The translations under genes and the position numbers were made by a program. A stretch of DNA of 64,000 nt from Haliscomenobacter hydrossis DSM 1100 (GTDB lineage: Bacteria; Bacteroidota; Bacteroidia; Chitinophagales; Saprospiraceae). Positions 51,543-61,522 of this stretch are shown in pieces. The notes below the pieces were generated by a model. It saw nothing but the letters and a program-made list of their open reading frames with translations, was not told the origin of the DNA and ran no database searches. The stretch covers positions 3,684,315 to 3,748,314 of the forward strand of contig NC_015510.1 in assembly GCF_000212735.1 (NCBI RefSeq), given 5' to 3'. Within the stretch, counting starts at the first letter, position 1; the number at the start of each line of letters is the position of its first letter.

Positions 51543-54539
51543 ATGAGAAAAATATTTATGCTGTTCTTTTGTTCTTTTGCGCTGGGTAGTCTTTATGCCC
51601 AGGCTCCTGTGAACGACAATTGTGCCAATGCAATTGAGTTGGATACCTTGGGCGGCTGGTGTTCAAGGGCTGCCCAATTCACCACAATCGGGGCAACAAT
51701 TACTACAGGCTTGGCGACGCCAGGTTGTATGCCTTCGGCTAATGTTCCCAATGACGTATGGTTTGTTTTTGATGCCATTGGTTCTGATTTGAGTGTCAGT
51801 ATCTCTGGTGCTACCCGTATCAACCCAGGAGGGACACTACGCTCGCCTCAATTTGCAATATATACGGGTACTTGTGGTAGTTTGCGGGAAATCAGCGCTT
51901 GTGCTTCTGATGCAAATAGCCGACACACCGTGCAAATCCTTACTTCCAGGATTGTAGTAGGACAGCGGTATTATATTCGGGTTAGTTCTCGTACCAACAA
52001 CAATGGAACATTCCAGCTGTGCATCAACAATTTTAATGCAACCCAGGTGCCAAGCAGCGATTGTCCCACGGGCAATATTTTATGCGATAAGCGCGCCATT
52101 ACGGTTCCTTTAGTCTTAGGAGAAGGCAGAGACCCCAACGAGATCAATGGAGAGTGTGGTAAATTGGGGTGTAATCCAACCGAATCACAGTCCAACTGGT
52201 TCAAATGGACTTGTGATGTGCCCGGCACTTTAGCATTCTCCATCAATCCCCTTAACCCCGACGACGACATCGACTTCATCGTATTTGAACTCCCTCGCGG
52301 AGTGGACAATTGTGCCGGAAAAACGTCCATTCGGTGTATGTCTTCTGGCGAAAACGTTGGTCAACCCCTCAACGACTGGATACGTTGTACCGGACCTACC
52401 GGCCTGCGAATTGGTGAACAAGGTACCATCGAATACTGCGGTTGTGAACCAGCGAACAACAACTTTCTTTCTCCAATCGTGATGGAAAGAGGCAAAGCCT
52501 ATGCCCTGGTCGTCAACAATTACAGCCAATCAGGTGCTGGTTACACGATAAACTTTAGCGGCACCGGTACTTTTGTAGGCCCCAAAGCCGATTTTAATCT
52601 GGATTCTTCCCCAGCCTGTATCGGGCAAGAAGTAACTTTCACCGATGCTTCTACCTTTAATGGCGGACTTACGAAATGGGAATGGTTTTTTGGCCCTACT
52701 GCTGACCAAACTGGTTTGGTGAGTGGAAAGGGACCCCATAAAATAGAATTCAACCGTCCGGGCAAAAAAAATGTCGTGCTTAACGTAACCAGCACAGATG
52801 GTTGCCAGGTAACCCAGATTAAAGAAATTGAGGTAGAATGCTGCAAAGACCACTTTGCGATAAATGGCCAAACCCGGGATGAGAATTGTCCGGGTAGCCT
52901 TACTGGCTCTATTGATGTCGGGGTGAGTAATGATTATGGACCCTATATTTTTGCCTGGAACAACGGAACTGCTACCGAAGACTTGCGAAATCTAGCTGCC
53001 GGAACGTACTCCATTAATATTACCGACCAGGCCACTTGTGATACGACCCTTACCTTTACGGTTAATGGCCCGGCACCATTTGTGCTCACGGCACAAGACA
53101 AAGAAGCCACCTGTAATGGTGGCCGAGATGGCCAACTTTCAGTTCAACTTACTGGCGGCACCGCACCTTATCAATACAGCTGGAACAATGGCCCTTTAAG
53201 CGCTGATCCAATCCTTCGCAATGTCGCCGCAGGGGATTACACCTTGCGTTGGCGCGACCAAAATGGCTGTGAAAAAGATACCACGCTCAAGGTGCGCGAA
53301 ATTACCTTACTCCTGGACCCCTTGGTAGACGCCATTACCCGGCCCACCTGCTTTGGGCTTGATAACGGTTCCATCGTCGTCAACCTGGGTAATGGCCAAG
53401 GTCCTTACCAGTACAACTGGAACGATGGCCTAGGCTTTCGAGGAGATAATTCACTACGCAATATTCGAGCAGGTACGTACCGGGTTGCCGTGCAGGATCA
53501 AAACTTGTGCAAGGGGGAGTTCAATTTTTCGGTGGAAGATTTCCCGCGCCTGGTTTTACAAATGAACAGCAGTGATCCCAGTTGTTTTGGGGCCAAAGAC
53601 GGTGCGGTAGACATTGCAGGTGAAGGTGGAACCGGAACTTACACTTATTTATGGGACAATGGCTCTATTGCACCTTTTCGTTCGGATTTGATCGCAGGTA
53701 CATATCGGGTAACCCTGACCGACGCCAATGGCTGTACCCGAGATACCCTAGCTACCTTGGTGGATCCCCCTCTGCTCCGTATTGGTGACATTCAATCCAT
53801 TGATGTAGTTTGTTTTGGGGATGCATCAGGGATCATTAGTCTGCTCGGTGCCGGGGGGCGGCCTCCTTATAAATATGGCATCAATGGAGGTGCTTTCCAA
53901 AGCGACAATCGGTTTATTGGTTTATTGGCTGGCAATTATACTGTAGCAGTAGAAGATGGAGGAGGCTGCACTGCCACACAGGATGTGGTCATCAACCAAC
54001 CCTTGCCGTTATTGGTTGATGCTGGTTTGGATCTATCCATAAACTTGGGTCAAAAAATCACCCTTTCGGCTTCATCTAACAATACTGCGGTGACTTACCA
54101 ATGGTCTCCAGCTGATTTGGTGACTTGTTCTACTTGTCAAACCACCTTGGCTGGTCCTTTGCGTACCGTTCGTTTTCGGATTGAAGTGACCGATGGGGTT
54201 GGGTGCAAAGCGGAAGATGAATTATTGGTAACAGTGATTAAAAATCGACCTATTTATACCCCTAATGCATTTACACCAGACCAGGATGGGCAAAATGATT
54301 TTTTCACCTTGTACGGCGGCCCGGCGGCTCGAAAAATTCGGCGCCTGCAAATTTTTGACCGTTGGGGCGAACAAATGTTTGACGGCAAGGATCTTCCGAT
54401 GGGACAAGAGCCTCTGGGCTGGAACGGCACCTACCGCGATCAGCTGATGCCCTCGGGGGTGTACGTGTATGTGGCCGAGATTGAGTTCATCGACGACGAA
54501 GTACTGCTTTTTAAAGGGGATGTAACTTTGGTACGATAA
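51543..54539 (+). CDS. Giant SprB-repeat protein with type IX (type B) sorting tail
   Basis: 998 aa. Signal peptide MRKIFMLFFCSFALGSLYA before Gln. Two cysteine-containing N-terminal beta-sandwich modules (VWFVFDAIGSDLSVSISG; NWFKWTCDVPG) and a PKD-like module (KWEWFFGP...GKKNVVLNVTSTDGC) precede about five SprB-type repeats of roughly 75 residues (C.G..G.i.v...G..PY.Y.W..G......L.AG.Y.v...D..GC). The end is the CHU_C domain (PNAFTPDQDGQNDFF, DRWGEQMF, LPSGVYVYVAEI, GDVTLVR). It is secreted by the type IX system and probably attached to the surface, where SprB-like filaments drive gliding or adhesion. Confidence 0.9.
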   Translation: MRKIFMLFFCSFALGSLYAQAPVNDNCANAIELDTLGGWCSRAAQFTTIGATITTGLATPGCMPSANVPNDVWFVFDAIGSDLSVSISGATRINPGGTLRSPQFAIYTGTCGSLREISACASDANSRHTVQILTSRIVVGQRYYIRVSSRTNNNGTFQLCINNFNATQVPSSDCPTGNILCDKRAITVPLVLGEGRDPNEINGECGKLGCNPTESQSNWFKWTCDVPGTLAFSINPLNPDDDIDFIVFELPRGVDNCAGKTSIRCMSSGENVGQPLNDWIRCTGPTGLRIGEQGTIEYCGCEPANNNFLSPIVMERGKAYALVVNNYSQSGAGYTINFSGTGTFVGPKADFNLDSSPACIGQEVTFTDASTFNGGLTKWEWFFGPTADQTGLVSGKGPHKIEFNRPGKKNVVLNVTSTDGCQVTQIKEIEVECCKDHFAINGQTRDENCPGSLTGSIDVGVSNDYGPYIFAWNNGTATEDLRNLAAGTYSINITDQATCDTTLTFTVNGPAPFVLTAQDKEATCNGGRDGQLSVQLTGGTAPYQYSWNNGPLSADPILRNVAAGDYTLRWRDQNGCEKDTTLKVREITLLLDPLVDAITRPTCFGLDNGSIVVNLGNGQGPYQYNWNDGLGFRGDNSLRNIRAGTYRVAVQDQNLCKGEFNFSVEDFPRLVLQMNSSDPSCFGAKDGAVDIAGEGGTGTYTYLWDNGSIAPFRSDLIAGTYRVTLTDANGCTRDTLATLVDPPLLRIGDIQSIDVVCFGDASGIISLLGAGGRPPYKYGINGGAFQSDNRFIGLLAGNYTVAVEDGGGCTATQDVVINQPLPLLVDAGLDLSINLGQKITLSASSNNTAVTYQWSPADLVTCSTCQTTLAGPLRTVRFRIEVTDGVGCKAEDELLVTVIKNRPIYTPNAFTPDQDGQNDFFTLYGGPAARKIRRLQIFDRWGEQMFDGKDLPMGQEPLGWNGTYRDQLMPSGVYVYVAEIEFIDDEVLLFKGDVTLVR

Positions 54540-54540
54540 T

Positions 54541-54674
54541 AAGTTGAAAAGTTGAAGGTTGAAAAGTTGAAAAGTTGTGCGTAGTGCAAGATTTGCGATC
54601 TTTGCAAAAAACTTTCAAACTCACAAACTTTTGAACTTCTTTTCAACTTTTCAACCCTTAACTTTTCAACTTTC
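54541..54674 (+). repeat. GTTGAAAAG-type hairpin between the adhesin gene and lptC
   Basis: The left side repeats AAGTTGAAAAGTTGAAGG; the right side repeats CTTTTCAACTTTTCAACCC. The loop (54578-54611) contains a promoter-like box. It fills the 141-bp spacer. Confidence 0.82.
54575..54604 (+). promoter_or_regulatory. Candidate lptC promoter inside the hairpin loop
   Basis: TTG at 54575, 19-bp spacer, GATCTTTG at 54597 (one mismatch to TAnnTTTG). The ATG is 76 bp further on, after the right hairpin arm. Confidence 0.4.
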
Positions 54675-54680
54675 TTCAAT

Positions 54681-55217
54681 ATGCGGAATATCCTTACGCT
54701 CATTACACTAGCTATTTTGTTTTTGCAAAGTTGTGCAGGTAAAGAAGAACAGGTCGAAACATTTTCGAAGGAAGCAGTATACTTGGAAACCATCAATGAT
54801 GTGGACATGCTGTACAGCGATTCAGCTTTGATCCGGGTACGTATTCGTGGTCCGGTAATGCTGCGGCATTTGGTTAGTGATGACCCCCGTCAGGAATTCA
54901 TCAAAGGCATCAAGGTCGATTTTTTCAACGCCACTGGAGGGCTGGCGGGCACACTTACCGCCAAATATGCCGTGCGTTACGAGTACAAGGGGCTGACCCT
55001 TGTGCGTGATAGCGTAGTATGGAAAAGTGTAGATGGCAAAAAACTGGAATCACCAGAACTCACCTGGAACGAGCGCGACCAGCAGGTATCGACGAACCGC
55101 TTTGTGGTCGTCACGACCCTCAAGGATACCATTCGTAGCCATGGCTTCACGGCCAATCAAGATTTTTCGAATATTCGCTTTAGCGCAGTGGATGGAAGTT
55201 TGGAGGTGAAGCAATAA
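54681..55217 (+). CDS. lptC: LPS export protein LptC-like
   Basis: 178 aa. Lipoprotein-type signal (LFLQSC, Cys18), unlike the transmembrane anchor of E. coli LptC. The mature beta-jellyroll has VYLETINDVDMLYSDSALIRV, EFIKGIKVDFFNATGG, LTAKYAVRYEYKGL, VVWKSVDGKKLESPELTWN and ISTNRFVVV-like strands, as in Bacteroidota LptC. It transfers LPS from LptBFG to LptA in the periplasm. No other lpt gene is nearby; it lies between two adhesin genes. Confidence 0.85.
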   Translation: MRNILTLITLAILFLQSCAGKEEQVETFSKEAVYLETINDVDMLYSDSALIRVRIRGPVMLRHLVSDDPRQEFIKGIKVDFFNATGGLAGTLTAKYAVRYEYKGLTLVRDSVVWKSVDGKKLESPELTWNERDQQVSTNRFVVVTTLKDTIRSHGFTANQDFSNIRFSAVDGSLEVKQ

Positions 55218-55477
55218 GGGGCGGAAAAAATCGCTAAAATTATTTTCTTGTCAACAATTTTCTTGCTTCTAACCTGGGCTATCCAGGTTGAGTTAACCAG
55301 CTCGTTGGTTTTGACTAGGCAGTTTTTTTGAAAAAAAACGACAAACAATAAACTTCCTAATTATATGAAATAAATAAATGTACTTTCTTTGCGTTATAAT
55401 TACTGATGCCTAATAATCTAGTCTTGCTTCCTCTGTTTAATTGTCGCGCCCTTGCGCAACCAAAACCCATATGAATC
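55218..55477. other. AT-rich spacer with structured segment
   Basis: 260 bp without a gene. Two hairpins (AACCTGG-GCTAT-CCAGGTT at 55271-55289; AACCA..TGGTT at 55296-55310) are followed by seven T at 55323-55329. It could be the lptC terminator region or a small RNA. The rest is AT-rich and probably holds the promoter of the next gene. Confidence 0.6.
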
Positions 55478-58400
55478 ATGTCACTGAAGCTAGTTTCAGG
55501 CATTTTGCTCTTGATGTCCATCACTTTTGTTGTAAAAGCTCAAACGGTACAAGTCACCGTGCTGAATGGCACAGAAGTACGCTGTGTTGCCGACAGTGTG
55601 GTTGAGGTGCAAATTACGCCCAACCCGAGCCTGGAGGTAAGATCGATCACCCTCAATTGGGGTGACGGCACTGCTCCAGTAACCATTGCCAAAGGAGATT
55701 CCCTGATCCTCTCCCACAAATACAATACGAGCGATTATTTGAAAGAATGCGCTTACGCCTGTCCATTGGGCGATGTAGGTGGATTTTGTATGCAGGTCAC
55801 CGTACTGGCCAGCTATACCAATAATGATTTAGAAAACGTCAGCAAGTTTTTGACCTACCAGATGCCCCCCCGGCCAGAGATCCGGATCAATGACAACAAT
55901 GTAGTTTGTACGGGAAATGAAGTGCAGTTCAACAACCAGACTTGTCCGAGCAACGATCCCAAAATGGAATACATCTGGGATTTTGGGGATGGAAACACGA
56001 GCGTAGAACGCAGTCCCAAGCACACCTATATGGATTTGGGCAACCGGACGGTGCAACTGACTGCCAAAAACGCTTGCGGAACCGTCTCGACTTCACAACC
56101 CATTCGGGTACTTGGAGAGCCATTGGCCATGGCCAGAGCGGATTCAGGAGTTATTGAAGTGGCTCCCGATCGCTATATCGTCTGTTTGTCGCGCGGGAAC
56201 ATCATTCGCCTGACGGGGGCAGGCAGCTTAAATGCGAGCTTGTACACCTGGACGGTATCAGGACCGGGCAGAACCCAATGGTTAAACAACAGCAATCGCC
56301 AACAAATTAGTCGATTGGATATTTTTGAGGCGGGTGTATATACCGTGACCCTGAGCGTTGACAACGCTTGTATGAACCCCAGCACGAAAACACTGACGAT
56401 TGATGTAAAATCTGCCGAGGGATTACTCCCCTTAAAGGAGCAAGAAGATGGTTGTATTTCGCTCAACTACCGCCCGGATCCACTCAATTTGAATGCCACT
56501 TACACCCTCAACGGCATCAACATTGCCCCCGCCAATTTTCCAACAACCTTGCCATCCCTGCCTTCGCCCTATATCGTAGAAGTACGGCTGAACAATGAAT
56601 GTGGCAATCAAATGCGCGCCGATACCTTTTATGTCCTACAACCTGAAGCGGTAGCCATATCTGCCCCGAGCAAAGATACCACCGTATGCGAACGTACCAC
56701 AGCTATTACCCTTAATGCCGGACCAGAGGGTGGACGCTGGTTGGGCGAAAACGTCAGCAGACAAGGCAATAGGAGTCGTTTTACACCAAGTCGCGCTGGA
56801 GTTTTCCCCCTAATTTATGTGCGTGGCAACGGGACTTGTGAACGACGTGATACCGTAAATGTTACTGTGGAAGCCGATGTTCGCCTTAACATTCGGCCTC
56901 AAGCGGATGAATGTCTCGATTTCGATTACACCACAGTTCCTTTGCTCAACAATGCGCAGTATAGCCTCAATGGCAATCCGATCAGTACTTTTCCAGTCCC
57001 CATTACGGTAAGCACCAACCGAGATGTGTACACAGTTCGGGCTACCTTTGAAAACACTTGTGGCCGGCAGGAGGCCCTGGATACTTTTGTGGTGACTGGT
57101 GCCCTGCCTGTAGGAATTACTCAACCGCTTTTACCGCTTACCCAGGTTTGCGTTGGCGATTCTGCCCGCATGCTGTCTGCATTGCCCACCGGAGGCACTT
57201 TTCAAGGCAACAATGTCATTCAGGTAGGCTCAGGTTTTGCCTTTAATCCTGCAACCGCAGGTACTTTTCCGATTTTCTACGTACGTGGAGACGGCAGCTG
57301 TGAACGCCGGGATACCACTACTTTTGAGGTGCAGGCTAGGGTGGTACTCAGCCTGAACCATCAAGTGGATGAATGCAATCAAATTCGTTATACTCCTTCT
57401 CCCATTGTCCCCAATGCCGTATACAGCATCAATGGTGTGCGGGCAACCACTTTCCCTGTAGATTTAGGCGCCACCTCCGCACCATACGTTGTAGAAGCCA
57501 CCCTGAGTGATGTATGTGGAACGCAGGTATTGACCGACACTTTTTTTGTAAGGACTCCCGACCCCCTAAAAATCACCACCCCAGCACGCGACACCTCGGT
57601 TTGTGAAGGCTCGGGATCTTTCGCATTGGAGGTATCTGCTCTTGGAGGTACCTGGCAAGACGCCCGCTTTATTGGCAGTCAGGCCGGAAGATTTACTTTT
57701 GACCCTCAGGAAGCTGGTTCTTTTAAAATTATCTACAACAATGGAACCGGAACTTGTGCGCAACAAGACTCTGTGACCATAGATGTACAAAGGGTAAACC
57801 TGGAGGCCCAGGCTGGCGACGTTTGTTTCAATGCCGCTACGCCGCTACAGGGTTTGCCATTGGGGGGGAGTTGGAGCTCGGTAGCCTGCCCGGATTGTAT
57901 TGTTGGCAACAACTTTGATGCCAGTAAACTCTCTACTCCACTGGATTCGATAGAAGTAGTTTATACCGTGGTCAACTCCATTGGGTGTATGAATTCGGAT
58001 GCTGCTTTTGTGCGGGTTACCAGGCCCAAGGCCAGTTTTCAACCCCAGGGCAACATTTGTTCCAACCGATTGGTGCAGATAGATTTGAGCGGAACCAATG
58101 CGGAACGTTCGCGCTGGCTTTTGGGAGATATTCCCCTCGATCCTCCTCCTTTCCAGTTCATTCCTGCGGGAGAACAACAAATCACCCAAATCGCCCTCAT
58201 TGGCAATTGTGCGGATACGCTTAGTCAAGTGCTTACCGTTGTAGCTCCTCCCCCTTCGGCGGCCTTCACGCCAAGTGTGACCGAAGGTTGTTCGCCCATA
58301 AACATTTCTTTTAGTCCCAACGAACCCCAAAGGGACGGGTTGACCTACACCTGGAATTTTGGCCGTTCAGCTGGGGATTCCCTGACTACCTATTTGCCCG

Positions 58401-59806
58401 ATTCGACTTTTACATTCACGAACGACAGTACTATTTTTCTGCGCTACACGGTTACACTCAACATCGTGAACCAGTGTGGGAACAGCATCGACCAAAGTGA
58501 GATCTCCGTATTTCCACTCCCCAAAGCACGGATTGGGCTCGATTCTTTGAGCAACCAATGCTCGCCGGTAGAAGCGACAATTACCAATCGGTCAACCGGA
58601 TCTCCGGATGCTTGTGTTTGGGATTTTGGCAATGGCATTACCGACAATACCTGCCGGAATGTATACGTCCAACGTTATGGCGCTGATACGACCACACTCG
58701 AATACCTGATTAGGCTACAAGTGAGCAATGTCTGTGGTATTTCCAGGGACTCTTTTCCCTTGACCGTGACTTCACCAGGGGTTCAGACTTTTTTCAGTTT
58801 AGACGATTACAATATTTGTCCCAATAAACCCATCCAGTTCCGCGACGCTTCCACCCCTTTACCGACCCGGGTGTTCTGGAAATTTGGCGATGGTGGAGCT
58901 TCACAGGAACGCAATCCGACTTATGTTTACCGCGATAGTGATACCACACTTACGGTTACTTTAGTCGCGATTACAGGCTGTGGCTACGACTCTTTGAGTC
59001 GAAAAATAAACATTTACCCCCTCCCGGATGTCAATTTTGCCACCGATCGGTACGCTTGTGCGCAACAGCCTACCACGTTCATCAACCGTTCCAATGAACG
59101 GGCCGCTTTCCGCTGGGATTTTGGCGATGGTCAGATTGATTCGGTTTCGTATTCTCCGCAACACCGGTACCAAAACGGTGGCATGATGGCCAATGTCAGT
59201 TTGACCATCAGGGACTTTCCCAACGGTTGTGAAAATACCATTACCAAATCGCTCTTGGTTCGATCGAGGCCAGAAGCCATGTTCCAAATCAATGGTGATT
59301 CTACGGGCTGTGCTCCACTTTCCGTGATTTTACAAAACCTTTCCCGCAACTCCAATCGCTGGGAATGGGATTTTGGCGACGGCAAGACCTCTACCCTGGA
59401 AAATCCGGGTACGGTATACGATACTGGTGCTTACGACATTACCTTGATCGCTTCCTACGAAGGGGTCTGCCTCGATACTTTCCGCCTGGATGATGCCGTA
59501 AATGCTGATGACTGCGGTGCATTTATCCCCAATGCTTTTTCGCCAAATAACGACGGATTAAACGATTATTTCACCGTTTACGGAGGGCCTTTTAGCGCAA
59601 CCAAAATCCTTACGCTCCGCATTTATACCCGCTGGGGGGAGATGGTTTTTGAAAAAGAAAATTTTGATATGGACAACCTCAGCGGCTGGGATGGCCGCAT
59701 TGATGGACAAACGCCGATCCCAGGCGTATACGTTTATTGGGTTGAAATAGAGCAACTGGGTGGGCGCAGAAAAACATATAAGGGTGATGTCACATTGGTG
59801 AGATAA
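55478..59806 (+). CDS. Giant PKD-repeat adhesin with type IX (type B) sorting tail
   Basis: 1442 aa. Signal peptide MSLKLVSGILLLMSITFVVKA before Gln. PKD modules with the WDFGDG motif family recur (YIWDFGDGNTS near residue 165; FGNGIT, FWKFGDGGA, FRWDFGDGQ and WEWDFGDGK toward the end). Between them are three similar blocks of about 210 residues (DECL/NQI/..., Y.L.G......P, VCE/G...SGTF, FNP..AGTFPI.Y..G.GTCE/ARRDT). The terminal CHU_C domain reads PNAFSPNNDGLNDYF, TRWGEMVFE, PGVYVYWVEI, GDVTLVR, closely like the gene at 51543. Surface adhesin exported by type IX secretion. Confidence 0.9.
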   Translation: MSLKLVSGILLLMSITFVVKAQTVQVTVLNGTEVRCVADSVVEVQITPNPSLEVRSITLNWGDGTAPVTIAKGDSLILSHKYNTSDYLKECAYACPLGDVGGFCMQVTVLASYTNNDLENVSKFLTYQMPPRPEIRINDNNVVCTGNEVQFNNQTCPSNDPKMEYIWDFGDGNTSVERSPKHTYMDLGNRTVQLTAKNACGTVSTSQPIRVLGEPLAMARADSGVIEVAPDRYIVCLSRGNIIRLTGAGSLNASLYTWTVSGPGRTQWLNNSNRQQISRLDIFEAGVYTVTLSVDNACMNPSTKTLTIDVKSAEGLLPLKEQEDGCISLNYRPDPLNLNATYTLNGINIAPANFPTTLPSLPSPYIVEVRLNNECGNQMRADTFYVLQPEAVAISAPSKDTTVCERTTAITLNAGPEGGRWLGENVSRQGNRSRFTPSRAGVFPLIYVRGNGTCERRDTVNVTVEADVRLNIRPQADECLDFDYTTVPLLNNAQYSLNGNPISTFPVPITVSTNRDVYTVRATFENTCGRQEALDTFVVTGALPVGITQPLLPLTQVCVGDSARMLSALPTGGTFQGNNVIQVGSGFAFNPATAGTFPIFYVRGDGSCERRDTTTFEVQARVVLSLNHQVDECNQIRYTPSPIVPNAVYSINGVRATTFPVDLGATSAPYVVEATLSDVCGTQVLTDTFFVRTPDPLKITTPARDTSVCEGSGSFALEVSALGGTWQDARFIGSQAGRFTFDPQEAGSFKIIYNNGTGTCAQQDSVTIDVQRVNLEAQAGDVCFNAATPLQGLPLGGSWSSVACPDCIVGNNFDASKLSTPLDSIEVVYTVVNSIGCMNSDAAFVRVTRPKASFQPQGNICSNRLVQIDLSGTNAERSRWLLGDIPLDPPPFQFIPAGEQQITQIALIGNCADTLSQVLTVVAPPPSAAFTPSVTEGCSPINISFSPNEPQRDGLTYTWNFGRSAGDSLTTYLPDSTFTFTNDSTIFLRYTVTLNIVNQCGNSIDQSEISVFPLPKARIGLDSLSNQCSPVEATITNRSTGSPDACVWDFGNGITDNTCRNVYVQRYGADTTTLEYLIRLQVSNVCGISRDSFPLTVTSPGVQTFFSLDDYNICPNKPIQFRDASTPLPTRVFWKFGDGGASQERNPTYVYRDSDTTLTVTLVAITGCGYDSLSRKINIYPLPDVNFATDRYACAQQPTTFINRSNERAAFRWDFGDGQIDSVSYSPQHRYQNGGMMANVSLTIRDFPNGCENTITKSLLVRSRPEAMFQINGDSTGCAPLSVILQNLSRNSNRWEWDFGDGKTSTLENPGTVYDTGAYDITLIASYEGVCLDTFRLDDAVNADDCGAFIPNAFSPNNDGLNDYFTVYGGPFSATKILTLRIYTRWGEMVFEKENFDMDNLSGWDGRIDGQTPIPGVYVYWVEIEQLGGRRKTYKGDVTLVR

Positions 59807-59944
59807 CTTTTCTACAGTTCCCATTCGGTGGTTTCTGGTCGATAACTACTACCGGATAAGGAATAACTGTGTACCTTTAGCCTCTCGTAACGCTATTTAC
59901 ACTTGTGCTTACGGGTTTCGGTTGCTTTCTAAAACCAAAACTGT

Positions 59945-61486
59945 ATGTCGATATTTGGGGCCCTGATCAAACGAGGAGCACGTTTGGGACAAATTCTGGA
60001 CAGCCGCCGCGGGCAAAGAATCAAACCCATCCAACATCAGATTAGAACCTTGCGCTGGCTGTTGCGCAAAGCACGGAATACCTCGTTTGGACGATATTAC
60101 CATTTCAACGATATCCTCAATAGTGAAAATCCAATTGAGGCCTTCAAACATCATGTTCCAACTTATGATTACAACACCATTTATGACCGTTGGTGGCACA
60201 TGACCCTCAACCAGGTTCCTGACGTCACCTGGCCTGGCCAGGTCAAATTTTTTGCCCTGAGTTCGGGTACCTCTGGCGCACCCAGCAAGCACATTCCCAT
60301 CACCAATGATCTGTTCCGATTCAATAGTCGGGCGGGAATGCGCATGTTTTTTGCGTTGTCGCGATTTAATGTCGATCCAGATATTTTCACCAAAGACATG
60401 ATGATGTTGGGCGGCTCCACGGATCTGGAGCAAGGAAACGGCTATTTCGCGGGGGATTTGAGTGGAATCAACGCCAGTCGACCACCTTTTTGGTTGCGTT
60501 CGTACTACAAGCCGGGTAATAAAATTGCCAGCATTCGGAGCTGGGACGAGCGGATTGCCGAAATTGCCAAAAACGCACCCAATTGGGACGTAGGCTTTAT
60601 TGTAGGCATTCCTTCCTGGTTGCAACTGATGATGGAGAAAATCATTGAGTACCATCAGGTAAAAAATATCCACGACATTTGGCCCAATTTATCGGTATGC
60701 GTACACGGAGGCATTCATTTTGAACCATATCGCAAGGGTTTTGAAAAATTGATGGCCCGACCACTGGTCTACATGGACTCCTATCTCGCTTCGGAGGGCT
60801 TCATTGCCATTCAGGATCGTCCCGAAACGAGTTCGATGCACCTCTTGATGGACAATGGCATCTTTTTTGAGTTTGTTCCTTTTAATGAAAGTAATTTTGA
60901 CGCCGAAGGTAACCTGCGCCCCAGCATCGAAACCCTGACTATTGATCAGGTAGTAGAAGGAGAAGACTATGCCTTGCTCACCAGCACCAGTGGTGGCGCC
61001 TGGCGGTACCTCATTGGTGATACAGTAAGGTTTACGGACAAACGGCGCTCAGAAATCATCATTACGGGCCGCACCAAGCACTACCTGAGCATCTGCGGCG
61101 AGCACCTGTCGGTAGACAACATGAACCGGGGTATCCAACATGTGGAGGAAGAGCTGGACATCAGTATACCTGAGTTTACAGTCGCCGCCGTTGAGGTTGG
61201 CAGTTTTTATGCCCACAAATGGTACATCGGTAGTGACACCAGCAATAATGTGGAAAAAATCAAAGCCTTGCTGGATGCCAAACTCAAAGAGATCAACGAC
61301 GACTATCGGGTAGAACGGGCTTCGGTGCTACGTGAAATTGAGGTAGAAGTGATTCCGGCCAATATTTTTTACAAATGGCACGAGCACCAGGGCAAGATGG
61401 GCGGGCAGCACAAGTTTCCTCGGGTGATGAAAAAAGAGCGGTTTCGGGATTGGGAGGAGTTTGTGCGGAGGAACCTGGTCAGCTAA
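59945..61486 (+). CDS. GH3-family acyl-acid--amine synthetase-like protein
   Basis: 513 aa. The GH3 (auxin-responsive) fold belongs to the adenylate-forming enzymes that join acyl acids to amines or amino acids. The ATP-binding loop is FFALSSGTSGAPSKHIP, followed by GGSTDL, SVCVHGGIHFEPY, MDSYLASEGFIAIQD, GEDYALLTSTSGGAWRYLIG, and ITGRTKHYLSICGEHLS for the AMP site; a lysine in HQGKMGGQHKFPRV ends the C-terminal lid. The bacterial substrates are unknown. It leads a group with two glycosyltransferases. Confidence 0.9.
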   Translation: MSIFGALIKRGARLGQILDSRRGQRIKPIQHQIRTLRWLLRKARNTSFGRYYHFNDILNSENPIEAFKHHVPTYDYNTIYDRWWHMTLNQVPDVTWPGQVKFFALSSGTSGAPSKHIPITNDLFRFNSRAGMRMFFALSRFNVDPDIFTKDMMMLGGSTDLEQGNGYFAGDLSGINASRPPFWLRSYYKPGNKIASIRSWDERIAEIAKNAPNWDVGFIVGIPSWLQLMMEKIIEYHQVKNIHDIWPNLSVCVHGGIHFEPYRKGFEKLMARPLVYMDSYLASEGFIAIQDRPETSSMHLLMDNGIFFEFVPFNESNFDAEGNLRPSIETLTIDQVVEGEDYALLTSTSGGAWRYLIGDTVRFTDKRRSEIIITGRTKHYLSICGEHLSVDNMNRGIQHVEEELDISIPEFTVAAVEVGSFYAHKWYIGSDTSNNVEKIKALLDAKLKEINDDYRVERASVLREIEVEVIPANIFYKWHEHQGKMGGQHKFPRVMKKERFRDWEEFVRRNLVS

Positions 61487-61522
61487 ACATTGAAATATTT
61501 ATTTTTAAATAATTGATTATCA

